NCBI GenBank assembly: GCA_032622095.1
Contig: CP136065.1
Location: forward strand, 109,409,195-109,473,194
From: Siphonodentalium dalli
Lineage: Eukaryota > Mollusca > Scaphopoda > Gadilida > Siphonodentaliidae
DNA: 64,000 nt
Reading direction: 5' to 3'
Shown: in pieces, positions 22,560 through 34,200 of the stretch
Position numbering within the stretch: position 1 is the stretch's first letter
How the letters are laid out: each line of letters starts with the position of its first letter
Notes under the pieces: generated by a model
What the model saw: the letters and a program-made list of their open reading frames with translations, nothing else
Databases searched by the model: none
Told to the model about the DNA's origin: nothing
Position numbers and translations under genes: made by a program

Positions 22560-24101
22560 GGGGATCAATAGTAAATGAGTTACCAAGATATGGTGTGGCT
22601 TAAGTAAGGTGTAGGCATCATGCGAATACATCCATCTCGAAAGATTCTGTAGAAGGCGTGCGTTAAGGCTTAAGCAGGAGGAAAATATGGACATGAGCAC
22701 CGTATGCACGAGTGAAGACACACGTCATGGATTTAAAGCCATAATAAAGGGAAAACAGTCAGGTGCACGGGCGTAACCCGACCAGGTGCGATAGTGAGAT
22801 TATAACTGGTATACCGTATAACAAAATGAGTTAAATCAGTGAACATTCAATTATCAGGTATTTAAAGTAACATATAGCGCAAGTAAGAGGTATATATTGG
22901 ACAAAATAAAGTAATCACTGGTCAATGAGAAATACCATATTGGGGTATATATGCGGGTAATGACTGTGTTAGAGTTCAATCAAGTGATCACTCGTCAATG
23001 AGAAAAGTCATATCACCAAGACTATATTTATAGGTGATCATTGTTAGGGTTATAGAAATTAAATATTGTAATCACTCGTCAATGAGAAATACAAATTATT
23101 AGAATTATCTCAGGTGGTGATTACATTATGATTAGGGAATATCAAGTGCATCATGTTTGAATTACTAACATGGATGGGAATTATATATATTATAAACAGT
23201 ATGGATAAAAGTCAATCAAGGGATCAATAGTAAATGAGTTCACAAGATATGGTGCGGCTTAGTTAGACGTGGATATTATGCGAATTATGGGAATTATATA
23301 TATTATAAACAGTATGGATAATAGTCAATCAAGGGATCAATAGTAAATGAGTTCACAAGATATGGTGCGGCTTAGTTAGACGTGGATATTATGCATAATA
23401 TCCACATCTAACTAAGCCGCACCACATCTTGTGAACTCATTTACTATTGATCCCTTGATTGACTTTTATCCATACTGTTTATAATATATATAATTCCCAT
23501 CCATGTTAGTAATTCAAACATGATGCACTTGATATTCCCTAATGTAATCACCACCTGAGATAATTCTAATAAATTTTATTTCTCATTGACGAGTGATTAC
23601 AATATTTAATTTCTATAACCCTAACAATGATCACCTATAAATATAGTCTTGGTGATATGACTTTTCTCATTGACGAGTGATCACTTGATTGAACTCTAAC
23701 ACAGTCATTACCCGTATATATACCCCAATATGGTATTTCTCATTGACCAGTGATTACTTTATTTTGTCCAATATATACCTCTTACTTGCGCTATATGTTA
23801 CTTTAAATACCTGATAATTGAATGTTCACTGATTTAACTCATTTTGTTATACGGTATACCAGTTATAATCTCACTATCGCACCTGGTCGGGTTACGCCCG
23901 TGCACCTGACTGTTTTCCCTTTATTATGGCTTTAAATCCATGACGTGTGTCTTCACCCGTGCATACGGTGCTCATGTCCATATTTTCCTCCTGCTTAACG
24001 CACGCCTTCTACAGAATCTTTCAAGATGGATGTATTCGCATGATACCTACACCTTACTTAAGCCACACCATATCTTGGTAACTCATTTACTATTGATCCC
24101 C
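22560..24101. repeat. Large palindrome, arms about 0.7-0.8 kb, no spacer
   Basis: The sequence right of 23393/23394 is the near-identical reverse complement of that to the left. The central 20 bases read ggatattatgcataatatcc. The left arm has an extra 113-bp tandem copy (starts near 23175 and 23288). Arms contain repeated cgtcaatgagaaa motifs. A direct repeat of about 130 bp begins at 22504 and 23155. No gene inside. Confidence 0.9.
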
Positions 24102-24278
24102 TTTAAGCTGTACAATACCAATTAGGCTACCACTATTTATATTATAATATTAATTAGGATATAGATCTAGTAGTATTACTACATAATGATAGTACATAGC
24201 ATAGGCCTATATGTATTATTATTAAATCAGGTCTGGCAAATATGAGAATACAGCTACAATAGCCGGAGATACTATTTA

Positions 24279-26302
24279 GGCCAAAAAAAAAAGGTGCTAT
24301 GTTTCCGTACATCGACCGACCGTAAAAATAACCCGCTGACCCTAATCTTTTTATTGATATTTTGAGAAAAAGCTAAATTTTCTATAAAAAAAAAATTTAA
24401 AAAAAATTCACTGTTTTTACCGCTATAAATGCTCATAAATATTTATGAACATTAGTGTGCAAAACACATGGTTTCTAACATATGCCTGTGAAAAGTGACC
24501 ATGAAGTGACAGTTGTCTCAAAAGCCCCAGGTGTGTGATGGGTTGTTGATTGATGGGCATTAATTTTTCAATTTTAATTTCATGAGAGTGGATCTCATGC
24601 CTGCTTTACCTGTATGCCTTGCTTTAGTCCAACAAATTAGACTATTAATACATATTTTAATATTTGGACATTTACGATTATATTAATCCTTCTAGTCTAA
24701 TAAAAGAGCTGAAAGCAAAGTTAGCACACATTTTGAAGCAGGTCAACATCAGTGACCACCGATATGACCCATCAAAATACCATTTTCTCTTAAATTATCT
24801 ACAAATACATTAGTCTTACCTGTAGCAGAGATAGTATTCTTTGTGTTCACACATAGATTGTGATATAAAAGTTGTCAGAATTACAGATTTGTTAGTTTAA
24901 TCCCGGATTGGAAAACATATCACCATTTTCAAATACAAATAAATTATGTTAATTTCGCGTGTTTTCCCAGATTTCTGATCTATTACGCATGCGCGTGCTT
25001 TCGTTTTCGTATGTGTTCGCTAGCGTAGACGGGTTTGAATATTTCTGTCGGTTGAGTTGTTATAAAATTATATGGATTAATAGTGACACAAATTTATGCT
25101 AGTTAGTTCAGTCATGATATTTAACATTCCAACAAAAGGTATGTGTTTTTTATTTGTAGTTTTATTTGTGTCATTAGACGTGAACAGTGTAAGTTAAAGG
25201 GGCATGACCTTGCCACATAATTCGTGTGGCTTCGTAGCGTTCAAAGTTTTCACGCGTTCCATTAGACTGAAGGATTAAAAGGTCCATAAACGTCCAAATA
25301 TTAAAATTCCTATTACCGTAATCCGAAAGTCTAATTTGTTGGACTAGCCTTGATTGGGACTTATGGAACATACTCATGGGTTCCAAATAAACATGCACGC
25401 ACATTTATTATTTTCTTGGGAAATTTCCTCCCTGCACAGTGCTTATTTGAGTCTGCAAGTTTATTAATTTTGAGGCTATGAAAACTGAAATCAGCACAAA
25501 CTCAAGATTTCTATATGATTCTGATACCAAATTGATGAGCTTATAACTTTATGCATGTACATATTCAAATATATGGCATACATGTGAACATTTAAATATT
25601 GAATAAAACACTACATGACACATATTATGTTGATTCCTATGCTTGATCTACATGTACTATAAATTTTTTAACTATAGTTAATGTTTTGCTCAGAGTTTCC
25701 ACTGTGCTATTATTAACTTTCAATGGAATTTTTCCCCTGCACTATTATTTGGGCCTGCACTTTTATTTGGAGCCCGAGAGTACCGGTAGGAGCACTATCA
25801 ACAGACATGGTGTGTGTATCTGTATATATACACGTATAGAGGTTATCACCACATATGTTAGGGGTACAGCTACTGTTTCCAAAAACCAGGCATGCTAGGT
25901 TGGGTGTACTGGCTACCTCCAGACAATGGGATGTAGTCGTCACAATACAAGTAAGGTATAATGGCGGTATTATGGGTAAAATTCTTATAAAAGTTAGCGA
26001 CATCAATTTCGTACCAAGTTTATAGCCAAATTTATGAAAATGTGGTATGTGAATAATAAATAACATACTTAAGCATGAAGTAAGTTTGATCTTTCATCAA
26101 TCTTAATGTCTAATTCCACTGTGTTTATCAAGTAATACTTTCCCCACATCACAAGTTGGCATTTTATGTCACTTCGGACGAGGTAATTCAATATTTCTGC
26201 AGCTGGATAAAAAATATCAAATATAAAAAAAAAAATTCCCTACCTACCTACCCTAATTTTTTCACTCCGTTATCGGAAACATACAATCTTTTTTTTTTGG
26301 CC
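24279..26302. mobile_element. GGCC-ended, TTA-flanked element A (Harbinger-like), interrupted
   Basis: Ends are GGCC followed by ten A, then a stretch containing tatgtttccg, in inverted arrangement, flanked by TTA at 24276-24278 and 26303-26305. The 3-bp TTA duplication and GGCC start suggest PIF/Harbinger. It carries a 722-bp element at 24625-25346. Its body is homologous, in reverse orientation, to 43816-44840. No transposase seen. Confidence 0.72.
24625..25346. mobile_element. Nested non-autonomous DNA transposon with 19-bp terminal repeats
   Basis: Perfect inverted ends TAGTCCAACAAATTAGACT (24625-24643 and 25328-25346). Direct repeats gccttgctt (24616-24624) and gccttgatt (25347-25355) flank it, an 8-9 bp target duplication (hAT or Mutator size). 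The related element at 43816 has the empty site at 44592-44600. No coding frame inside. Confidence 0.8.
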
Positions 26303-26305
26303 TTA

Positions 26306-27310
26306 CCGAGAACAAGTCTAAAATTAATAATTAAGTCATAATAATGTTCAATTATAGTGTATATATAATTATAAATCTTAAGTGAATATACCATGTTTGA
26401 CCTTTTAAATGACATATATGTAGTTATTATGGGTACCAATCTACCAAGAACTTGAAACAACGCAGCCACGCGCCGTGTTCTCGGTTGGTGGTAACACAAA
26501 GGCATGATGAGCCATGGCTTTGTGTTAATTAACTAAGAACTAGCTGTATGATGGGTCGGATTGGTGATCATAATTCATTGAGTTTTGTATACAAAAAGGT
26601 GGTTCTTCTGAAATCAGCAAGTGAGAGCTGATCAAACATTTGATGAGACAGCGCATATAGAAGCTGATAGACTTACGCAAAACAGACTAAATTTAACCAA
26701 TTAATTCATGCCAAGATCACGACTAAAATATTTGACGCTCGAAAACAAACTAAAAGCATACCAAAATGTTGGACAAATAGCAATTGCAAGTCCACTAACA
26801 ACATTATTAAATTATCGACGGACTATATAGAACATTTTTAAACTGCCATATTTAACAGATAGACGTTTCGATATTGTATAAACGGTCAGCTACGAGATAT
26901 CAGAAGTGCACCGCACTCCATATGTGCGGTAAAATTTACCGATAACAAGTTTTAATTTAAAATGCCAAATATGCATTGAATAACTTGTTGTACTTAAAAT
27001 ATCAGTAGATATTATAGACAACTCAATGAATTTTGATCACCAAACAGACCCATCATACAGCTAGTACCGATACTTAGTTAATTAACACTTAGGCACGACT
27101 CATGCCTTTAATTGTGTTAGGGCCAATCGAGAACATGCACGGCGGCTGTGCACGATTTTTCAAGTTTTGGGTATACCAATAATAACTACATATATGTCAT
27201 TTAAAAGGTCACATATGGTAAAATATTCACTTTTAAAAGATTGTTAAACATGTATACACTATAATTGAACATTATTATGACTTAATTATTAATTTTAGAC
27301 TTGTTCTCAG
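26306..27310. repeat. Foldback element with arms of about 280 bp
   Basis: cgagaacaagtctaaaatta onward to about 26590 is repeated in inverse from 27030 to 27310 (taattttagacttgttctca). It directly abuts Harbinger-like element A. About 440 bp of unrelated AT-rich DNA separates the arms. After the right arm ttgttctc(a/g)g is repeated three times. Confidence 0.75.
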
Positions 27311-27548
27311 TTGTTCTCGGTTGTTCTCAGTAAATAGTATCACCCACAATAGCTGTATTGAGCTAACCTAGATACTCAAACCTGCTGTTTTTCAATATTT
27401 AACTAGAAATGTTATTTGCGCATCTATGTTACTCCATTCTCCAATCACTTTCAAACAGATCAAAACCGTCACTCGTTTTGTGACAAAGTGTTGCGTTTTA
27501 TCGATGTCGATTAAAATCACTTTGGCAATTGATGTCGGTCATAACGGC

Positions 27549-28752
27549 TTAACTCTTTCAACCCGGCAGCCCGCTAAAGCGGGCACAATGTAATTTACGT
27601 TCATCCCGGCAGCCCGCTTTAGCGGGCAGAGCGCAATTGTCGGGAATAATACAATATTTCCAGAGATTTACAAATGATTTTATTGGTTAGCGACTTGTAT
27701 ATCCTTTGGGTGATATTCGGTATCAATACTAATTTATACCTAGCATGTACCCCACTAAGAGAATTTCCGGGCCTAAATATAGACAGCACCTGTATGACGT
27801 CACGATTACTATCTTGGGGTTTCCTAAAAATCGATGACGCAATATACTGCCGACAGGTGTGGTGTTTTCAGTCACATTTGATTTTGGTTTATTGTTTATC
27901 ACAAAAACATACCGATAAAATTATTGTTATTACGTTTATGAAATAAAGAAGATAATATTGACCTTTCTAACAATGTTTTATTTGTGGTATCCGTCTACTC
28001 TAATGTCTTCTATTTTCGACGCAATGTTCCGGAAATCACCGTGCCGCTCAACGGCGTGACTTTAATAATAGCTGCACGTGCATATTATTATAAACATGAC
28101 ATCGACATTCATAGTCATTTTGGGAATCCGATCAGGACATTGGCAGTTGTTTTATTTGGAATGTTACTCATAATTCCTCAACTTACTGACAAGTAAATAT
28201 CTGTGTGTCTAAAATTGCTAAATGTGGGAGTATATGTCTGTTTCGGTCAAATGGCATCTCTTAGGCGTATTACCTAGGTTATACTGGTCTGCACTTGCCT
28301 TTGATAAAGCAATTATGTTCAATGAACCGATTGGTAAATCATTTGAAACCATGCAAGGTGTCATCACAACAACGTTTATACACCACACTTGCAAAGAATG
28401 ACACATACATGTACAGTGTATATGTATTTGTGGAAAACATTGATATGCGAAGTGGATATCCCAGATACAGGTAATACGTGCCACTATAGCATATATTGGG
28501 GTTCAATGTCCCTTCTCGGTTCTCACCTGCACACACCTGATATATCATTTAGATGTGAAACCACAACTGGTATATAACATAAATTGAAGGTCACTTGCTA
28601 ACGATAATAAAACACGCAATTTGCCATACCCGACATCACTCTAAAGGTAGTGTTGCAGCAAAATATCAGGGACACATAATTTTACTTAGGCAAGCTGATA
28701 ATCCAGGGTTCTGGGACATCTATATCTGTATATTCAGGGATGAAAGAGTTAA
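27549..28752. mobile_element. Possible TTAA element with TTAACTCTTTCA ends
   Basis: TTAACTCTTTCA at 27549-27560 and its inverse at 28741-28752 bracket 1.2 kb without recognised genes. The left end carries the duplicated GC-rich palindrome described separately. Confidence 0.35.
27562..27628. repeat. Duplicated GC-rich palindrome
   Basis: cccggcagcccgct(aaa/ttt)agcgggca-type sequence occurs at 27562-27585 and 27605-27628, 43 bp apart. Each has a 16-bp perfect palindrome in an AT-rich surrounding; the middle triplet is inverted between copies. Confidence 0.9.
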
Positions 28753-29240
28753 TAACTCTCTTATAATTGCGGAATACCTTGAACACTATATTTAATACAA
28801 TATTCAATGGCGAAGATGCAATGTCTTTATCAGTTCCAAAAATAGTAATCCGGTGCTTCTCAAATTCAATTTGATTGGGGCTCTAAAAAATTTAAATAGT
28901 TGACAAGGGGGACATGATCTCTAGCCCGGGATTAACTGAGTGAGCACAACTCACCACTTTAGCTTACCGCACACTATCAATACCTTTACAAATAGATATC
29001 AGTATCGTTCACAACCCGTTACTGCAGGAGTTAGTGATGTGTGAGTTCAAATGCTTGAGGTTATCTACACCATTCTAATGCTCCTTTCCGTTTTAGCAGC
29101 GGGAAGAAATACAGGAATGTCTTTGATGGGGTATATCTTTGTTTTACAAGTGATTTAGTTCACATTTTCACAGAAAATAGTCCCCAGGATATTTACGTTC
29201 ACCTCCCGTCAACTCCTTGCCAACTTCCAAGTGAAGTTCT
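27633..29240. other. No gene seen; possible upstream region of the Myb gene
   Basis: Several frames of 60-90 codons, none with recognisable motifs. A donor-like cagatacag|gtaatac at about 28461-28475 could belong to a non-coding first exon, but nothing supports it further. Confidence 0.45.
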
Positions 29241-29345
29241 TGTTCAACTTGACAAAGTCAAGTTTGAGGCTTTGAGCTATTGCCATGGGTTGGCATCCGT
29301 CGTTCGTCCATGAACTATTCCGTTAGCACATCATACAGGTCTAGA
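29241..29345 (+). repeat. Head fragment of pearl-like family A
   Basis: Contains tcaacttgacaaagtcaagt, gctattgccatgggttggca and ccgtcgttcgtcc, as at 49905 and 50401, without tandem units. Confidence 0.55.
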
Positions 29346-29875
29346 CCCTGAAGCCAGGACAAATAGTTTTCGCGGCTGGCTCAACCAATTTCGTGGCTGG
29401 TTAGCTAGCTAAGCCGACTCAGTTGCGACGTTCATGGCTGACGAAATATGGCGGCTCAGCCAGCTGAGATGTTATCATTCAGTGTATTTTCGTTTCTGAA
29501 ATTGTCCTAATCCCCAGTTATAGACCCCAAGTCCTTCATTTATTTTCGCCAAATTATGGAAAATCCCAACACCAAAAGAATACATGTGGTCTGGAATTCT
29601 ACGGGTTCACCTCAAACGCTAGAAAAACCACATTGATGTACTATGTAGTTTCCCACTTAATTGGTATAAGTTACATTGGGACTTCTGTCGAATTCAGACT
29701 GCTATCATCACTGGCATCTTGCAATAAATGCATGCATCATTGAAGGATGAATCCGATAGTAATGATATATAATATTTCAAACTATTTTATGTTCGGTTCT
29801 TCAGGTTATGTGCATATATTGACAAATGCAAGCAATGTCTGAGACTGAGTCGTGTCGAAATAAACAATTTATATT

Positions 29876-30085
29876 TTAACCCTTTCAAGTTATATAGGGA
29901 GCCTCGCATATATATATGTAAGAGAATACATTGATCTAACAATATTTACCTTGACCTTGTAAGCCAGTTCATTCTATTATATATGTGAGGCTCTCTGTGG
30001 GAGACTCGCATACTAGTATATAAGAGAATCTATTGTCACAGGGTATAAATTTAATGCTGCACCAGTGCAGCTCCCACCATAAAAG
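29876..30085. repeat. Short interspersed repeat, copy 1, just upstream of the Myb gene
   Basis: Starts ttaaccctttca; contains ctcgcatatatatatgtaag and gactcgcatac ... agagaat in inverse arrangement, and a (t)gcaccagtgcagct end. Relatives at 49245, 58466 and 61537. It ends about 35 bp before the acceptor at 30118. Confidence 0.7.
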
Positions 30086-30162
30086 TGTTCTGATTGATCT
30101 CCTTTTATCTTCTTTCAGAGTGACTGCTATAAATAACTGACTTTCTCAAATTCTCTGAAATC

Positions 30163-31231
30163 ATGATTTCCACTGATCAGCTCCGTGTCAACAAATTCCT
30201 CAATATAATAAACAAGGATAAACTCTCAACCGATGAATTGAAGAGGCTCAAAAAATGTTTGAAACACAAGTCAGGCCAATCTGATAGCTTACTTCAGAGG
30301 TACCATAGCATTTTGGGAAATCTTTCTGATGCTGACCGAAGGCTGTACAGAATTGGAATCCGTAAATATCACAAATGTTGCCTTAAAGTGGGACGTCTTT
30401 CCAGCAAGGTTCCAACAGATATATCACATAAAGTAATCTCAGTGGACACTCTTTTTATCATGTTTCATAGAGATCATGTGACTGTCGATTATGCAAGGAA
30501 ACTGAGAAAAAAGCTTGATTATCCATGTTCAAGATTCTCGTCAAGTCTGCTGCTAGAACGTTATTCCAAAAGTTTTGATAGCTATTCAGATGTTGAGCGA
30601 AGTGCAGCTAAAACATTATTGGATAGATACATACACATAGAGCAACTGATGAATAGTCCATCCTCTAATGAATGTGAAGTTTCCACAATATCTCACGGAG
30701 TAAGGATAATTGTTAATATGATAGCATGCAAGTTGTTCGATGAAGCAGATCTAACTCAAATGAATGCATGGCTCACTGACATTCTGAGCCCTGACCACTG
30801 TGCAGACCATCTCAAAACATATCAAAGTGTTATCTTAGATGTGAAAGACGAAGAAAAGGAGTTTCTGAAAAAAACAATAGAAACTGAGCTGATTAGAAAT
30901 GGCATTAAAGATGCTAATTCAGAAGGAATTAGTACTGCAACCTGCGCCAAAGGAAAATTTAATGGGTGTGAAGAAGAAAAAATGGACAAATCTTGGTCCA
31001 GTGAGAATTATATAAAAGCTTGCAGTAGGCTACAGACATGTAATATTATCTCTGGAGATCTTGTTAAACTGAAAGTGCTTTTAAAACACAAAAGGACAGA
31101 AACTCAAGTTCGGGATGAATTGCAGTCCAAAAAAGCAAAGAGGTTTTTCAAGATATGTTCAACACTGACGAAAGTAGAGAAGAAAGCAATAAGGAGTATG
31201 CTATCTGAGTTGATTGAAACTATTGAGAAAA
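30163..31231 (+). CDS. Exon 1 (coding): four tandem N-terminal repeats
   Basis: Starts at ATG 30163 and ends at a strong donor (aaaa|gtgagt) after one base of codon 357. Reading through would stop at 31251, so a short unspliced form of 362 residues is possible. The protein shows four related units at residues about 8-72, 92-158, 178-244 and 281-353. Each has a helix rich in K and L, then an aromatic residue followed by a pattern of S/T, acidic, E/D-K/R and L (for example YHSILGNLSDADRR, YSKSFDSYSDVERS, YQSVILDVKDEEKE, FFKICSTLTKVEKK). No domain family is recognised. Confidence 0.85.
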
Positions 31232-34200
31232 GTGAGTTTCCTATAGATTAGTGAACGAATGAATACTTTATTGACTGACCACTATCCAGTGATATTTGTC
31301 ATGACATACGTAACAAAATACAAATGTACTGACAATAACAGGTATAAATACTGACAATAAACAACACGTTTAAATACCTACTAGTGATATTACTATTTTA
31401 ATTTAGGAATTACTAGATGGCCTGATATTCACTGAATGTTTGCTAAAACTTCATGTATGTCTTGTTTCACTAGGTTTTTCTGGACAAAGAATTCTTTGCA
31501 AAAGTTGCAATGATGTATCTGTATTTGGGACTAACCTCTGAAAATCCTATTCTATACCCATTTTATCTATCTGATTTGTTCTGTGTTTATAATTTTTTCT
31601 TACAAAATAAAAAGAAATGTTCTTCATTTTCTACTGTGATACATTCTTTACTAGGCTTACCGGTAGTGTCTTCTGAGAGAAATGATGAGGCACAACAAGT
31701 CCTGCATGTTGGAGAATCTATTGTCCAGGATGTTTCTTCTCGGACATGGGGTAGCGGTGAAGTTCAGGATGCATCAACCTCTAGAAAACGGAAAAGGCAA
31801 CGATTGACTGATTGTAAGTACCAGTTCTGTAACCCTTTCTATTCTAAATGAATTATCCTACTCAGTCTGACTCAGTTATAAAAGTATACATTGGAATGGA
31901 CTGTTATTAATTTGGAGGGATGTTATAAATATATATATGACAGCCAGACGAAATGATAACACAAATGCAGAAGAATTCATATTCACTGGTGGGAAATGCT
32001 TAGAATATAAGTTCAACAAACGACTTGTGGTCATTTGTTGAACTTAATATCTGAACATTTCCTAAGGGAACTACTCATCAATGAGTATTTAGTAAAGAAA
32101 CAGAAATAAAGGGTTAAATGCCCACATGATATCATTCTCGGTGTCACCTGATTATTATATAAATATTGCACGGCTTGGATGTGATTATGCCAAAATAATT
32201 TGGTATAATCACTAATTATTTCGGCATAGTCAACCCTAAAATTTCTTTAACAAAGCGGCATCGACTTGTCTCATTTCGGGGGACACTGTGGTAGGCTGAC
32301 CTTTTATTATTTAAATTTTTTCCAAGAATTAAAAAAATTTAAGTGATGTGAAACACTGGTAGAAATAGACACGGAGAATTATCTTGCTCAAAGTAGTTAT
32401 TTTTACAAATAGAATATCCAAAATTGACAACACACACAGTTATCTTTAAATATTAATTAAATGCAGTGACTCTCGATCATGAAATCGTTTGCTTTACTTT
32501 AATCGCTGATAGTTGCGTCCCGAATCAAGAAGTAAATATTTATATTTACAATTGAGCGTAGTTCAGACGATGCTTTCTATGGGGTAGTATGGTCGATTTG
32601 TTTGAGATTTTCAGCGATGTTAGAATTGTTGAATGCTAAATGTGTTCAGTTGACATAGTGCACAAGTACTAACTTATCAGTTTCACGCACCCAAAGTTCG
32701 GGTCCCGAATAAGTCCATAATATGTCTTTAATAGTTGTATAGGTAATGGCAATTTTTATTCTAAGAAAAATGTCGGAAAAATGAAAGTTTCTTCAAACTC
32801 TAATGCCTCCGCCAAAGACATGCATCTTTGTTGTCGTTGATAGCTTTTCATAATCACATAGTAATTGTCAACATTCCTTTAGCCATTATATCCTAATTTG
32901 AAGAAAACATTTCTGATGAGGGAAGATAAACTAGATAAAACTACATGCACATGTATGCTGTCTCCCCCCTCTACATCAGTATACAGTCCACTACCAGTAT
33001 TTCAAGTGACATGTTTGGAGCCCACAAATAAAGCATAAGACTTCTTCTAACGAACAATAAGATGTGGTAAGATCTGTAGTATTATCTGATAGAAATGACA
33101 GGTAATTTGTGAACTTTTTTTTCAGCAGAGAGTAGTGAAACAGTTGTGGCTATTGAAAGCAGTAAACTTGAAGAAAACCAAGCAAAGAAAACAACTACCG
33201 AAGGAGAATTGTCACAACAGAAGGTAAATTCTATGGGGGAGGGAAGAGAATTCCACTAGTACATGCAGGCCTCAGCTTTCAGGTTGAGAATAGGGAGAAG
33301 TGACTTCTCCCTCTGGCAGAAATAGGGAGAAGTGAGGGGAAAATAGGGAGAAGTGAGAGACTGGAGAATCATTTCATCTGATAGTGATAATTTATTTAAT
33401 ATGTATAGGTTAAACAAACGAAAAAAACATCATGGAAAAAAATTCAATTTTTTCATTTAAATGTAATATAGATTGTTTGTATCATGCCACAATTAACGGC
33501 CTTGAGTCCTTGACATCGACTACCGAGTGTCTCTAAAATCACTGAATCATTGGGAATAAAAGTACGATTTTCCGGTTATGGATCACGTTTTATTTCGAAC
33601 AAGGCAATACAACGATTAAAACTTTATTTGCACACAATAAACTAGTGCTCTCGGATAATTTTGTCGCCAAATATATTCAGTAACATCGGATAATTTAAAG
33701 GGAGTACGTATTGCCAGAATTGTTTTGTGGTTGGCGATTATGTTTTAGGCCCGTTCGATTAGCGTTCTGTTGTTGCGTAAAAACACGGAATACCACAAAG
33801 ACGGAAACGGAACTAAAACAAACAAAACGTTTAAATCGGCAATATAATAATAATTTGAGTCAGCGGTTTTAAAGCAGTCGGTCGGGACGAGCAGAAACCA
33901 ACACTTTATTAAGTATGGCCAAAATGGAAGGCTTCTTTGTTTGATATATTATAATCCTTGTCTGGACATTGAAGACCTTGTGTCAACATTTTGTCCCTGT
34001 TTGACTCGCAGGCGATATATTATAATTGATTTGTAACACTATAGCATGCATGGCTTATCGCTTGCTACAGCCGTAGGCTAATTTTGGGTTTTATCTTTTG
34101 AATCGGGAGATTTTGTTTCCCAATCGGGAGTATGCACTGGAGAAATGACACAAAATCGGGAGACTCCCGCCGAAATCGGAAGGCGACTTCACTTCTCCCT

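Noticed and set aside
22904-23100. Hammerhead ribozyme suspected in the cactcgtcaatgagaaa repeats of the palindrome
   Set aside because: Neither strand has the full CUGANGA plus GAAA core in the required arrangement.
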